Source of the DNA: Marinobacter xestospongiae
GTDB taxonomy: Bacteria; Pseudomonadota; Gammaproteobacteria; Pseudomonadales; Oleiphilaceae
Length of the DNA stretch: 64,000 nucleotides
Assembly: GCF_023156385.1 (NCBI RefSeq)
Contig: NZ_JAKZAK010000012.1
Span: 62,001 to 126,000, forward strand
Direction: 5' to 3'
Each line of letters begins with the position of its first letter. Position 1 is the stretch's first letter. The position numbers and the translations under genes are program-made. This document shows, in pieces, positions 10,554 to 22,216 of this stretch. The notes under the pieces were generated by a model, which was given only the letters and a program-made list of their open reading frames with translations, was not told the origin of the DNA and searched no databases.

Positions 10554-10585
10554 GAAAAAAACCGAGGCTGGCCCTCGGTTTTTTT
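10554..10585. terminator. Bidirectional intrinsic terminator
   Basis: ACCGAGG and CCTCGGT form the stem, flanked by A7 on one side and T7 on the other, so it works as a terminator on both strands. It ends the thrS-merR block on the plus strand and the EndA-like gene on the minus strand. Confidence 0.9.
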
Positions 10586-10627
10586 GTGGCTGACGGTGAC
10601 CAGATCTGCTCTGGCCTGCCAGCGCGG

Positions 10628-11257
10628 CTACAGGTGAGCCATCTGCTCCGGAGAGGTGACAAACCGGTTGGCATTGCCCTGAAGGTCGCGGACGCGGCGG
10701 TGACGGGTCAGTTCGGTGTCATCGGGTGGGTCCAGTTCATTCCAGCTCTGGAATGTGACGGCGGTGCCAAGCCAGGGCAAGTGATAGGTATCCACCATAT
10801 AGGCGACGATCCGGGCCACATCACCCTTGATTCGCCCCGGGGGCTCAATGAACTGGGTGCTTTCCCGAATCTCGCACTCGCCAACCGGCGTGCTTTCCGT
10901 CAGTTGTTCGTACTTGGCGTTGCGGCGCCGCATCTCGACCCGGCTTTGTACTGGCACCATATTGTGCAGGTCCGAGGCGATTCGGCGATAGCGCTCGTCC
11001 TTCTCGCACTGGCGGGGTGTGCCACAACGCAGCGCGGTGCGGACATGGGACAGGGGGTAGACGTAGCCCTGAGTGATCAGAAATCCCTTGCTGGTAAATG
11101 GGGTGTCACAGAAGAACGTTTTGCCGCCTTCGGCGTGGAGCTGGCCCCAGAAACGCTCTTCGATCACCGTCTCCGGCGACGGTGTGGTGACATCCGCCGC
11201 CGGAAGCGGGCCGGCCCAGAGCAAGGGGCACAACAGAGCGATCGTTCGGGTCGTCAT
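10628..11257 (-). CDS. EndA/NucM-like secreted endonuclease with altered metal-site motif
   Basis: 209-residue protein resembling periplasmic or secreted endonuclease I, which degrades DNA non-specifically. The ATG at 11257 gives a signal peptide (MTTRTIALLCPLLWAGPLPAAD); earlier in-frame starts do not. Family landmarks are DLHNMVP (95-101), GRIKGDVAR near 140, and RRVRDLQGNANRFV near the C-terminus. Compared from memory with E. coli EndA and Vibrio Vvn, the EHVV motif reads SHVR (Ser70-His71), and the conserved Asn of GEVNGDR reads Glu (SRVE, Glu108). The catalytic His stays, but one metal ligand is lost and an acid appears at the other. It may be active with a changed site or inactive. It lies 60 bases after the small coiled-coil gene on the same strand. 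Confidence 0.8.
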   Translation of the reverse strand: MTTRTIALLCPLLWAGPLPAADVTTPSPETVIEERFWGQLHAEGGKTFFCDTPFTSKGFLITQGYVYPLSHVRTALRCGTPRQCEKDERYRRIASDLHNMVPVQSRVEMRRRNAKYEQLTESTPVGECEIRESTQFIEPPGRIKGDVARIVAYMVDTYHLPWLGTAVTFQSWNELDPPDDTELTRHRRVRDLQGNANRFVTSPEQMAHL

Positions 11258-11317
11258 GACTGAGTTATACCTTGCCATAGGCGCTCCGTCCCTTGCTAAG
11301 CAGGCCATTGCGACAAC

Positions 11318-11584
11318 CTATTTCTTCAGCCTGTCCCGCAGGTCCTGATAACGGTCCCGCAGTTTGCGAGTCACCTCGTTGGCTTTCTCGCGGGCTTCCT
11401 GGCCGGCATCATTGGCATCGTGAAGCACGTCATCGAGTTTGTGTCGGAACTGCTCCCACTCTTTCTCGAGGTCGTCCCATTCATCACGAATGTCTTCGCG
11501 GGCGAGGTGAAGTTGCACACGGGCTTCGTCGCGGTATTGGCGGAGTTTTTCCGCCGCCTGTTTGAGCTCATCCTGAAGGTTCAT
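11318..11584 (-). CDS. Small charged coiled-coil protein, function unknown
   Basis: 88 residues, about half of them Glu, Asp, Lys or Arg, with no cysteine and no proline. The whole chain can be one amphipathic helix with coiled-coil heptads (MNLQDELKQAAEKLRQYRDEARVQ and onward). There is no signal peptide or membrane segment, so it is probably cytoplasmic. AGGAGGA lies just upstream of the ATG, which supports a real gene. I do not recognise a named family. It is upstream of the EndA-like gene on the same strand, 60 bases away, so the two may share a transcript. Confidence 0.75.
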   Translation of the reverse strand: MNLQDELKQAAEKLRQYRDEARVQLHLAREDIRDEWDDLEKEWEQFRHKLDDVLHDANDAGQEAREKANEVTRKLRDRYQDLRDRLKK

Positions 11585-11733
11585 ACGGTCCTCCTGATGG
11601 GTGCTGTACAGATGGATGTGTGCAGGCAGACACCCATAAGATGCCGCTAGTGACGAAAATTTGTCAAGTGAAAGCAGGGGTTATGTGATGCAGCGCAATG
11701 TTTGGTCGGAATGATTGCTTGCAGGGCCTTTGC

Positions 11734-12735
11734 CTATTTGGCCATCAGGCTGGCGAGGTCTCGCAGATGGTGCCAGGGCGGCAGTTTGCCAAAACCTTTG
11801 GCGGTGCGGTCGACGTCGCTGCACAGCGCCAGCGCCTGGTAGATGGTTGGGCGTGATAGCCGCCGGGCGGCCGCTTCCAACGCTCGGGCGCGTTGGGGTT
11901 GGCGAATGCCGCGCTGCTTCAGGAAGCTGCCCGGCGTCTCCCGCTGCTTGACCGCCTGCTGGAGCTCCAGCACCAGGTTCAGGTCACGGCTGAGAATGCT
12001 GAGCAATCCCAGCGGGTTCTCACCTTCGTGCTGAATGAAGCCAATGATGCGCTGGGCGGATTGGGCGTTACCCAGCAACAGTTCCGTCACCAGCTCGAAA
12101 ACATTGAAGCGGGCGCTGTCCTGGACCGCCTTTTCCACCGTCTCTTCGTCAATGGTTTCGCCATTGGCGAGCAGTGCGAGTCGCTCAAGCTCCTGCGCCG
12201 CCGCCAGCAGGTTGCCTTCCAGGCGCTCCGCCAGCATGTCCAGCGCGCCGCGGGTCAGGTGCAAGTTCTGGTTGCGGGCCCGCTGCTGCAGCCAGCCGAT
12301 GAACTTGTCGTTATCCACCGGCCAGACGGTAACGTGAACCCCTTTGTCCTGCAGCAGCTTGTACCATTTTCGGCGTAGCTCTGCGGCATCGAGCCGGGCG
12401 CTGATGAGGATCAGGATGATATCGTCCGGTGGTTCCGGCAGTACCTGTTCAAGGACCTTGCGGCCGTCACCCAGCTTGCCATTGGGCAGGTGGATTTCAA
12501 TCCGCCGCTTTTCGGCAAACAGGGACAGGGCGCCGAACTCCTCACCCACCGTGTTCCAGTCCAGTTGCTGGTCGGCATGGTAGGTGACCCGGTCGCCATA
12601 GCCGGCTTTGCGGGCGGCCTGGCGGATCTGGTCGCAGCATTCCTGAACCAGCAGGGGCTCGTCACCGGAGACCAGATACACCGGGGCCAGTCCCTTTTTC
12701 AGCAGCTGGGGTAACTGGGCCGGTTGTGCTTTCAT
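11734..12735 (-). CDS. holA: DNA polymerase III delta subunit
   Basis: Clamp-loader subunit that opens the beta sliding clamp. The 333-residue length is typical. The N-terminus MKAQPAQLPQLLKKGLAPVYLVSGDEPLLVQE is the characteristic start of bacterial delta, and the rest follows the three-domain delta plan (AAA-like domains I and II, then the helical collar). The ATG overlaps the lptE stop in ATGA, so translation is coupled. The order leuS-lptE-holA is widely conserved in Gammaproteobacteria. Confidence 0.95.
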   Translation of the reverse strand: MKAQPAQLPQLLKKGLAPVYLVSGDEPLLVQECCDQIRQAARKAGYGDRVTYHADQQLDWNTVGEEFGALSLFAEKRRIEIHLPNGKLGDGRKVLEQVLPEPPDDIILILISARLDAAELRRKWYKLLQDKGVHVTVWPVDNDKFIGWLQQRARNQNLHLTRGALDMLAERLEGNLLAAAQELERLALLANGETIDEETVEKAVQDSARFNVFELVTELLLGNAQSAQRIIGFIQHEGENPLGLLSILSRDLNLVLELQQAVKQRETPGSFLKQRGIRQPQRARALEAAARRLSRPTIYQALALCSDVDRTAKGFGKLPPWHHLRDLASLMAK

Positions 12736-13319
12736 TGCGCGGGGGCGTCTTCTGGGATGGCGGTATCTTCCGCAGCGTCGGCGCCGCGCTGTTGCTGCAG
12801 CGCCTGAATTCGCGCCTCGGTCAGCGGTGACAGGCGGAACAGGATCTGCTGCGCCAGGCGCTGATAGAGGGTGCTTTCCAGGCTGCGCTGCTCACGTTCC
12901 TTGGCCAGCACGTTGTCCTCGTCATAGCGGAAGGTTTCGCTGCTGCGAATTTCGATGCTGGCCAGCAGCGGCCCCTCACTGACGCCAATCACGTCGATCC
13001 AGACCCGCTGTCGCAGATCGTACTCGGCCGCTGCGCCCTGCAGGGTAACGGCGCTGGTCCGCTGGCTCTGGTCAAACCGGCCCAGGTTGAGGCGGTAGTG
13101 CGCCTCGTCGCGGCTGGCCAGCTCAACGCCGCCCAGCCGAAGGTTGTCCTCTACCGCCTGGCACAGGGCGTCCGGAATGGCGGCCGCACAGCTCACCGCC
13201 AATGGCTGCAGGGCGGCGGGCACCGGGGCCGAGCTGCGTAGCTGGAAGCCACAGCCGCTCAGCACCGCCGTTGCCAGCAGGATAGGCAATAGTAGCCGCC
13301 AGTGGACCGGTTGACGCAT
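12732..13319 (-). CDS. lptE: LPS-assembly lipoprotein LptE
   Basis: Outer-membrane lipoprotein that plugs the LptD barrel and helps insert lipopolysaccharide at the cell surface. It is 195 residues with a lipoprotein signal peptide and lipobox LSGC, giving acylation at about Cys22. The mature start GFQLR is characteristic. The C-terminal 40 residues are Gln/Ala/Glu-rich. It sits immediately after leuS (TAAATG) and overlaps holA by four bases. It works with the LptABC proteins encoded at 54-56 kb. Confidence 0.93.
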   Translation of the reverse strand: MRQPVHWRLLLPILLATAVLSGCGFQLRSSAPVPAALQPLAVSCAAAIPDALCQAVEDNLRLGGVELASRDEAHYRLNLGRFDQSQRTSAVTLQGAAAEYDLRQRVWIDVIGVSEGPLLASIEIRSSETFRYDEDNVLAKEREQRSLESTLYQRLAQQILFRLSPLTEARIQALQQQRGADAAEDTAIPEDAPAQ

Positions 13320-15944
<2,625 letters not shown>

Positions 15945-16093
15945 TTACTGAGCGGCCGGACATTCTAACGCAGGGGCGCGTCAACAGGTAGTCTGCCATT
16001 TACGGCCAGCTGTGCCAGAATCAATACAGGGCACCGGATTGCCATTGGCGCCAGCACCATGGACCGGTGGACAGCTGTACGAGAGGAGTCACC

Positions 16094-16645
16094 ATGACCG
16101 ACGAAGAACGCAAGCACCTTTCTGGCCAGGCCCTGGCCACTTACGACCGGATGCTCAAGCGGGTCCAGGATAGCCTGGCGGATGCCGAGGAGATCACCCT
16201 GGAAGGCCTGCGCAATGAGATTGGCAAGGCCGTGGAGTTCGAGTACGCACTCGAGGACATGACCCGGGAGGAGGTCGACCTGCTGTCGGCGTACCTGGCG
16301 CGGGACCTGGAACACCTGATGCACTTCGTCGATGAGACCGGGGAGGGGCTGACCGAGTGGCTTCAGCTGGATCTCTCGCTCATTGAGCACCAGTTGGCGG
16401 ACATGCTGTTCTCGGTGGCGGACAAGACCCGGCTGGACACTCTGGAGCTGAACCAGAAGCTGGATAACGACGACGCCAGTCATTACATCAGTGGTGAAGT
16501 GGCCACCGCCGGCATGTTCAAATGCCTGAACTGTGGCCACATGAGCTGTCTCACCGCAACCAGCCACATTGCCCCCTGCGATGCCTGCGGCTCCCACTAC
16601 TACGAGCGGGTGACCAGCCGCTGGCCGAAAGAGGCTAGCGAGTAG
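16094..16645 (+). CDS. ybeL: Zinc-ribbon protein, DUF1451 / YbeL family
   Basis: 183-residue cytoplasmic protein of unknown role. The N-terminal two-thirds are acidic and helical. The C-terminus holds a four-cysteine zinc ribbon: CLNCGH at about 143-148 and CDACGS at about 164-169. The ATG at 16094 is chosen because GAGAGGAG precedes it by about six bases. The YbeL gene also lies near leuS in E. coli, so the neighbourhood is conserved even though the function is not known. It is convergent with lnt, 14 bases between the stops. Confidence 0.9.
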   Translation: MTDEERKHLSGQALATYDRMLKRVQDSLADAEEITLEGLRNEIGKAVEFEYALEDMTREEVDLLSAYLARDLEHLMHFVDETGEGLTEWLQLDLSLIEHQLADMLFSVADKTRLDTLELNQKLDNDDASHYISGEVATAGMFKCLNCGHMSCLTATSHIAPCDACGSHYYERVTSRWPKEASE

Positions 16646-16659
16646 TTGGCCGGTGCGGG

Positions 16660-18189
16660 TCAGGCCGGTTTCGGAATGACCCGCTCGCGTACAAACACAA
16701 TCAGGATCGCCGCCAGCGTCAGCACCGGCCAGGAACCGCTCTGCATGTAAGGCGTGCTGCCCTCGGCCTCGTAGACCTCGCCATGGAGGGTGGCGCGGGT
16801 GAACTGGGGAATGGTGTCCTGGATCTGGCCGTGGTCATCGATGATTGCGGTCACACCGTTGTTGGTGCCGCGGATCATGTAGCGGCCGGTCTCCAGCGCC
16901 CGCATCCGGGCAATCTGCAGGTGTTGTAACGGGCCAATGGAATCGCCAAACCAGCCGTCGTTGCTGATGGTGATCAGCAGGCCAGCACGGTGAGCGTTCA
17001 TGGCGACAAAATCCGGATAGGCCACCTCATAACAGATGTAGGGCATAACTCTGGCATCCCCGGCGGTCAACGGTGACTGGTTGGCCGGGCCTCGGGAAAA
17101 CTCCGACATCGGCAGGTCGAAAAAGCCGATCAACCCCCGCAACCACTGCTGCAGCGGCACATACTCGCCGAAGGGCACCAGTTTCTGTTTGTGGTACATG
17201 CCGTTGCCATTGCCCACCGACAGAATGCTGTTGTGGAAAGTGAAGTCTTCGATCCGGTCACTGAACCCGTACCAGGGGATGCCGGTGATCAGGGTGCTGC
17301 CGGGCGCCAGCCGCTCGCGGATATGCTCCAGGATCGGTCCTGCCTGGTCCTGGGGCAGGGGAATGGCAGTTTCCGGCCACAGGATCAGATCTTTCTGCCA
17401 GTTGTCCTCAGTGAGTTCCAGATAGGTGGCAATCTGATCCTGGAGGAACTTCGGGTCCCACTTGATCAACTGCGGCACATTGCCCTGCATCGCAGCCACC
17501 GACAGCGGTTGTTCGGCTTTCTCGGTCCAGGTCACATCCTTCAGCCAGGGGCCTATCAGCCAGGGCAGCAGGAAGGCGGTAACCAGGACGCCGGCACTGG
17601 CGCTGCGCTGGCGCAGCAGCAACCAGCCTGCGGCGTAGAGCGCGGCGCCACTGCCAACGATCCACAGGGTGAGACCGTGAACGCCGACCATCGGCGCCAG
17701 GCCCGCCAGTGGGCCATCGACCTGGGCGGTACCCAGGTAAAGCCAGGGAAAGCCGGTCAGCAACCAGCCCCGCAGCCAGTCCCCCAGCAGCCACAGGGCG
17801 GGGAACAGGATCAGTCGCCGGATCGCGCTGTTTGTGGCGAGTTTGCCCCAGGCCCAGAAGGTCAGACCGTGGAACAGGGCCAGTCCGGCCACGAACAGCA
17901 GGGTCAGCAGGATCGATACCGGCACCGAGGTGTTGCCGTACTGGCTGATGCTGATGTACACCCAGGATGCGCCGCTGCCAAACAGCCCGAAGCCGACCAG
18001 CCAGCCGGCACGGAACAGTTGCCTGGGTGTCAGTGGCAGGGTGATGAAAACAATCAGCGCAATGGTGAACGGCGCCAGCCACCACCACTGGAAGGGTGAA
18101 AACGTCAATGTCTGGGCGGCGCCAGCCACCAACAGCAGGAGCGCGGACAGCCAGCGCCGTCCGCTCAGGGTTGGAAAATCATTCGGCAC
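16660..18189 (-). CDS. lnt: Apolipoprotein N-acyltransferase
   Basis: Adds the third acyl chain to the N-terminal cysteine of lipoproteins in the inner membrane; lipoproteins such as LptE need it before export. It is 509 residues: about seven to eight N-terminal membrane helices, then a periplasmic nitrilase-fold domain with the catalytic triad in WPETAIP (Glu), KLVPFGEY (Lys) and YICYEVAYPD (Cys), and a final C-terminal helix. Translation starts at GTG (18189), which overlaps the corC 3' end by 11 bases; no ATG is available in a sensible place. Same order corC-lnt as in E. coli. Confidence 0.96.
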   Translation of the reverse strand: MPNDFPTLSGRRWLSALLLLVAGAAQTLTFSPFQWWWLAPFTIALIVFITLPLTPRQLFRAGWLVGFGLFGSGASWVYISISQYGNTSVPVSILLTLLFVAGLALFHGLTFWAWGKLATNSAIRRLILFPALWLLGDWLRGWLLTGFPWLYLGTAQVDGPLAGLAPMVGVHGLTLWIVGSGAALYAAGWLLLRQRSASAGVLVTAFLLPWLIGPWLKDVTWTEKAEQPLSVAAMQGNVPQLIKWDPKFLQDQIATYLELTEDNWQKDLILWPETAIPLPQDQAGPILEHIRERLAPGSTLITGIPWYGFSDRIEDFTFHNSILSVGNGNGMYHKQKLVPFGEYVPLQQWLRGLIGFFDLPMSEFSRGPANQSPLTAGDARVMPYICYEVAYPDFVAMNAHRAGLLITISNDGWFGDSIGPLQHLQIARMRALETGRYMIRGTNNGVTAIIDDHGQIQDTIPQFTRATLHGEVYEAEGSTPYMQSGSWPVLTLAAILIVFVRERVIPKPA

Positions 18190-19024
18190 TGTGGGTTACC
18201 TGAAGCAGGCGTATCACTCGGTTGTCGGCGTTGGCGATGGTGAAGGTCAGGCCACCGAAGCTGATGGTCTCACCGCGACGGGGCAGGTGACCGAACTCTT
18301 TCAGCACCACGCCGCCGATGGTGTCGAATTCCTGTTCATCCAGTTCAGTCTTGAAGAACTCATTGAAGTCTTCGATCGGGGTGACGGCCTTGACGGCAAA
18401 GGTGCCGTTCCCGCGAGCCTTGATGTGGGTCTCTTCATCGAAGTCGTGTTCGTCCTCGATCTCCCCGACAATCTGTTCCAGCACGTCCTCAATGGTGATC
18501 AGCCCGGCGGTGCCGCCGTACTCGTCCACCACGATGGCCATGTGGTTGCGGGTTTCCTTGAACTCCTTGAGCAACTGATTGAGGCGCTTGCTCTCCGGCA
18601 CGAAGGTAGGAGGGCGGAGGATTTCGCGGATTCGGTTCCAGTTCAGCTCGTTGTTGAGGGCGAGGGGAAGCAGATCCTTGGCCAGCAGTACGCCGATGAC
18701 GTCGTCCTGGTTGTCGCCAATCACCGGGAAGCGGCTGTGGGCGGAGTCGATGATGGCGGGCAGGAACTGTTTGGGGTCCTGGGCGGCCTTGACCGTCACC
18801 ATCTGCGAGCGCGGAATCATGATTTCCTCGACTCGCATGTCGATCACCTGCATGGCACCCTCGATGATGCTCATGGCGTCGGTGTCGATAATGTCCTGGG
18901 ACTCGGCGTCCCGTAAGATTTCCAGTATGTCCTCTGCGGACTCAGGCTCACTGGAGAAAGCCTGCGATATGCGTTCCAGCCAGGACTTGTTGCCCTGACT
19001 GCGACTCGACTGATCGTCGCTCAT
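18179..19024 (-). CDS. corC: CorC/YbeX-family CBS-domain protein
   Basis: 281-residue cytosolic protein with two CBS domains (about 65-190; the first begins MIPRSQMVTV) followed by a CorC_HlyC transporter-associated domain (about 205-280). CorC has been linked to Mg/Co efflux, and YbeX to ribosome metabolism. It lacks the DUF21 membrane domain found in larger relatives. The ATG overlaps the ybeY stop (TCATGAG). Its place between ybeY and lnt fits the ribosome-linked YbeX group. Confidence 0.94.
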   Translation of the reverse strand: MSDDQSSRSQGNKSWLERISQAFSSEPESAEDILEILRDAESQDIIDTDAMSIIEGAMQVIDMRVEEIMIPRSQMVTVKAAQDPKQFLPAIIDSAHSRFPVIGDNQDDVIGVLLAKDLLPLALNNELNWNRIREILRPPTFVPESKRLNQLLKEFKETRNHMAIVVDEYGGTAGLITIEDVLEQIVGEIEDEHDFDEETHIKARGNGTFAVKAVTPIEDFNEFFKTELDEQEFDTIGGVVLKEFGHLPRRGETISFGGLTFTIANADNRVIRLLQVTHSAE

Positions 19025-19509
19025 GAGTCTTGTTCCGTTTCCTTGTTCTCTGAGGAAAAGTCCTCGTAGGGATTGGCGTACCCGAGCTGGCCAAGCAGCT
19101 GGATTTCCAGGCCTTCCATAACCTCGGCGTCCTGGTCGTCGATGTGGTCATAGCCCTGCAGGTGCAGGATGCCGTGCATCACCATGTGGGCCCAGTGGGC
19201 GTCGAGGGTCTTGCGTTGCTCTCCGGCTTCCTGCGCCACCACTTCGGCGGAGATCACCAGGTCACCCGCCAATGGCACCGTTATACCGGCTGGCGCCTCA
19301 AATGGGAAGGACAGCACATTGGTCGGCCTGGCTTTACCGCGGTAGGTCTCGTTGAGCTCGGCGATCTCGTCCACTCCGACGATGCGGATGGTGACCTCAG
19401 AATCGTGGGACTGGCGCCAGGCGGCATTGGCCCAGCGCTTCAGTTGTTGATCGTCCGGCAGATCCGGGGCGTCGAACACCCGCTGGATATCAACGGTTAG
19501 CCCGCTCAC
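19021..19509 (-). CDS. ybeY: Endoribonuclease YbeY
   Basis: Zinc-dependent single-strand RNase involved in 16S rRNA 3'-end maturation and ribosome quality control. At 162 residues it carries the metal-binding signature HGILHLQGYDH at about 122-132. The GTG at 19509 overlaps the phoH stop (GTGA), consistent with coupled translation. The tight phoH-ybeY-corC-lnt chain matches E. coli ybeZ-ybeY-ybeX-lnt. Confidence 0.96.
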   Translation of the reverse strand: MSGLTVDIQRVFDAPDLPDDQQLKRWANAAWRQSHDSEVTIRIVGVDEIAELNETYRGKARPTNVLSFPFEAPAGITVPLAGDLVISAEVVAQEAGEQRKTLDAHWAHMVMHGILHLQGYDHIDDQDAEVMEGLEIQLLGQLGYANPYEDFSSENKETEQDS

Positions 19510-20489
19510 CGGCGTTCGCCCCCGGCGTCATCAAAGTCGTCGTAGGCTTCCACAATGCGCTGCACCAGCGGGTGGCGCACCACGTCCTTGGATTCGAAAC
19601 GGGTAAAGCCGATGCCCGCCACCTTGCTGAGCACGTCGGCGGCGTGAATCAGTCCGGAATTCTGGCCCCGGGGCAGGTCCACCTGGGTGGTGTCACCGGT
19701 GATAACCGCGGTGGAGCCAAACCCGATACGGGTCAGGAACATTTTCATCTGTTCACGGGTGGTGTTCTGGCTCTCATCGAGGATGATGAACGAGTTGTTG
19801 AGGGTGCGGCCGCGCATGAACGCGAGCGGGGCAATCTCAATCACGCTTTTCTCGATCAGCCGGGTGACCTGGTCAAAGCCCAGCATTTCGTATAGCGCGT
19901 CGTACAGCGGGCGCAGGTAAGGGTCTACCTTCTGCGCCAGGTCCCCGGGCAGGAAACCGAGTTTTTCACCGGCTTCCACCGCCGGACGCACCAGCAGAAT
20001 GCGTTTGACCTGCTCATCCTTCAGGGCTTCCACGGCACAGGCCACCGCCAGCCAGGTCTTACCGGTACCGGCCGGGCCGATACCGAAGTTGATGTCGTGG
20101 CTGCGGATGTTGTGGACGTACTTCTGCTGGTTGCCGCCACGGGGCTTGGCCTGCAGTTTCGGCGTCTTGATCACGGTGACGCCGCCGGCGTAGGGCACGT
20201 CTTCCGGCAGGCGTTCGAGGCCGGATTCGCGAATGAACAGGTGCACGGTGTCCGGCTCGATGTCGTCGTTGGCTTCGGTTTCCCGGTACAGGTGGCGAAC
20301 CACCTCCACCGCGGCGGCGACGTGACTGCTCTCGCCTTCCACCCGGAAGTGGTGGCCGCGGCGGCCAATGCGCACCTGCAGACGTTTCTCGATCTGCTTC
20401 AGGTGTTCGTCAAACTGGCCACACAGGGTTGCCAGGCGACGCTGGTCCACGGGATGGAGGTCGAACTGTTTGCTGTCGGTGGTATTCAA
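19506..20489 (-). CDS. phoH: PhoH-like ATPase (YbeZ), TTG start
   Basis: P-loop ATPase, 327 residues, with Walker A GPAGTGKTWLA near residue 140 and Walker B FIILDESQNTT near 235, plus an N-terminal KH-like region. YbeZ interacts with YbeY and is thought to act on RNA. The only start giving the conserved N-terminus (FDLHPVDQRRLATLCGQFDEH) is TTG at 20489, preceded by AGAGGA at four bases. It begins a run of overlapping genes ending in lnt; miaB lies 91 bases upstream on the same strand. Confidence 0.93.
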   Translation of the reverse strand: MNTTDSKQFDLHPVDQRRLATLCGQFDEHLKQIEKRLQVRIGRRGHHFRVEGESSHVAAAVEVVRHLYRETEANDDIEPDTVHLFIRESGLERLPEDVPYAGGVTVIKTPKLQAKPRGGNQQKYVHNIRSHDINFGIGPAGTGKTWLAVACAVEALKDEQVKRILLVRPAVEAGEKLGFLPGDLAQKVDPYLRPLYDALYEMLGFDQVTRLIEKSVIEIAPLAFMRGRTLNNSFIILDESQNTTREQMKMFLTRIGFGSTAVITGDTTQVDLPRGQNSGLIHAADVLSKVAGIGFTRFESKDVVRHPLVQRIVEAYDDFDDAGGERR

Positions 20490-20580
20490 TCAGTCCTCTT
20501 GCTTTCAGTGTCGCTCCGGACGGCCCGGAGCGGGAGTGATCTCATTGGCTGATGCCAATATGGGGGCGTGACGCCATAAC

Positions 20581-21927
20581 TCAATGCAGTTCGTTGTCGA
20601 CCGGCATGCCGCGCAGGGAATTGGGCAGTGCTTCGCGGATTTCCACATCAACGAAGTGGCCCACAACCCCAGGGTTGTCATGGCGGAAGTTGACGATGCG
20701 GTTGTTCTCGGTACGGCCGGCGTATTCCCCCGGGTCTTTCTTTGACAGGCCGGTCACCAGGATACGCTGGGTGGTGCCCACCATCTTGCGGCTGATGTCC
20801 ATGGCCTGCTGGTTGATGCGCTGCTGCAGGATGCTCAGGCGCTGTTTCTTGATCTCCATCGGCGTGTCGTCCGGCAGGTCGGACGCCGGCGTGCCGGGAC
20901 GGGCGCTGTAGACAAAGCTGAACGACACGTCGAAGCCGATGTCGTTGATCAGTTTCATGGTGTCCTCAAAATCCTTCTCGGTCTCGCCCGGGAAGCCGAT
21001 GATGAAGTCGGAGGAGAAGCTGATGTCCGGCCGGATCTTGCGCAGCCGCCGCAGCTTGGATTTGTACTCCAGGGCGGTGTGGCCCCGTTTCATCTGCGCC
21101 AGGATACGGTCGGAGCCGCTCTGAACCGGCAGGTGCAGGTGGCTGACCAGTTCCGGCACCTGGGCGTAGACATCGATCAGCGCGTCGGAGAATTCCACCG
21201 GGTGAGAAGTGGTGTAGCGGATACGATCAATGCCATCGATGGTGGCGATCAGGGTGATCAGTTCCGCCAGGTCCATGGTGTCGCCGTCGAAGGTTTCGCC
21301 CTGGTAGGCGTTGACGTTCTGGCCCAGCAGATTGATCTCGCGGACGCCCTGGTCAGCCAGGTGGGCCACCTCGGCGATGACATCGTCGACCGGACGGCTG
21401 ACTTCCTCACCGCGGGTGTAGGGCACCACGCAGAAGGTGCAGTACTTGCTGCAGCCTTCCATGATCGAGACGAAGGCCGAGGGGCCTTCCGCGCCCGGTG
21501 ACGGCAGGTTGTCGAACTTCTCGATTTCCGGGAAGGTGACGTCGACCACGCCGACGCCGTTCCCCTTGGTCTTGATCTCGGTGATCATGTCCGGCAGGCG
21601 GTGCAGGGTCTGGGGGCCGAACACCATGTCCACGTAGGGCGCGCGGTCGATGATGGCCTGGCCCTCCTGGCTGGCGACGCAGCCGCCGACGCCGATGATC
21701 AGGTCCGGTTTGCTGTTCTTCAGGCTCTTCCAGCGACCCAGTTGGTGGAAGACTTTCTCCTGGGCTTTTTCCCGGATGGAGCAGGTGTTCAGCAACAGGA
21801 TATCTGCGTTCTCGGGCGTGTCGGTCATCTCGACGTCTTCGCCGGTGCGCAGCAGGTCCGCCATGCGGGATGAATCGTACTCGTTCATCTGGCAGCCGTG
21901 GGTCTTGATATAGAGCTTCTTGGCCAT
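20581..21927 (-). CDS. miaB: tRNA-2-methylthio-N6-dimethylallyladenosine synthase MiaB
   Basis: Radical-SAM methylthiotransferase that thiomethylates i6A37 in tRNAs reading U-initial codons. It is 448 residues, with the N-terminal UPF0004 domain (cysteines in [17 protein letters not shown] and GGCVAS holding the auxiliary cluster), the radical-SAM motif CSKYCTFC, and a C-terminal TRAM domain. The ATG at 21927 is used because it starts [12 protein letters not shown], the usual N-terminus; a TTG three codons upstream is less likely. A second family member, rimO, lies at 28.3 kb. Confidence 0.97.
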   Translation of the reverse strand: MAKKLYIKTHGCQMNEYDSSRMADLLRTGEDVEMTDTPENADILLLNTCSIREKAQEKVFHQLGRWKSLKNSKPDLIIGVGGCVASQEGQAIIDRAPYVDMVFGPQTLHRLPDMITEIKTKGNGVGVVDVTFPEIEKFDNLPSPGAEGPSAFVSIMEGCSKYCTFCVVPYTRGEEVSRPVDDVIAEVAHLADQGVREINLLGQNVNAYQGETFDGDTMDLAELITLIATIDGIDRIRYTTSHPVEFSDALIDVYAQVPELVSHLHLPVQSGSDRILAQMKRGHTALEYKSKLRRLRKIRPDISFSSDFIIGFPGETEKDFEDTMKLINDIGFDVSFSFVYSARPGTPASDLPDDTPMEIKKQRLSILQQRINQQAMDISRKMVGTTQRILVTGLSKKDPGEYAGRTENNRIVNFRHDNPGVVGHFVDVEIREALPNSLRGMPVDNELH

Positions 21928-22216
21928 GGTTCTCAACGTGGGTAGGTGAATGGTCGCGTTACCGGTTTAAGCCGGGGGCGATCGCCCCGTTCACAGATCG
22001 CCCGGGGCGCCAAAAGTTCCTCTGCGGGAGGTGGCGCGCGCGGGTGTCTAGTCCGGGATCAGAATCGAACTGGCCATTATACCGCCCTGTTCAAAGCGCA
22101 ACCAGCATTTGCGCTGGCGACTTGCGGCAAACCCCGATTGCCGGTTGTGGTACCATTCGGCGCTGCTTTTTATCCGTATCAGATCCTCCAGCCGTTACAG
22201 ACATCGAGACACCGCC
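21928..22216. other. Divergent intergenic region miaB / trmH
   Basis: 289 bases without a gene. It contains GC-rich inverted repeats around 21972-22010 (GGGCGATC with GATCGCCC) and a more A/T-balanced stretch from 22090 that should hold the trmH promoter. I looked for a tRNA here and found none. Confidence 0.5.

Noticed and set aside
10586..10627. Search for the tRNA-Pro that follows ihfA-merR in Pseudomonas
   Set aside because: Only 42 bases remain between the terminator and the EndA-like stop; no tRNA fits.
21972..22010. GCGATCGC palindromes that look like HIP1 repeats
   Set aside because: Only a couple of copies in a GC-rich gap; HIP1 is a cyanobacterial feature and the rest of the window is gammaproteobacterial.
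22045..22090. tRNA-like T-arm (AGAATCGAACTGG) upstream of trmH
   Set aside because: No acceptor stem, anticodon loop or CCA could be built around it.
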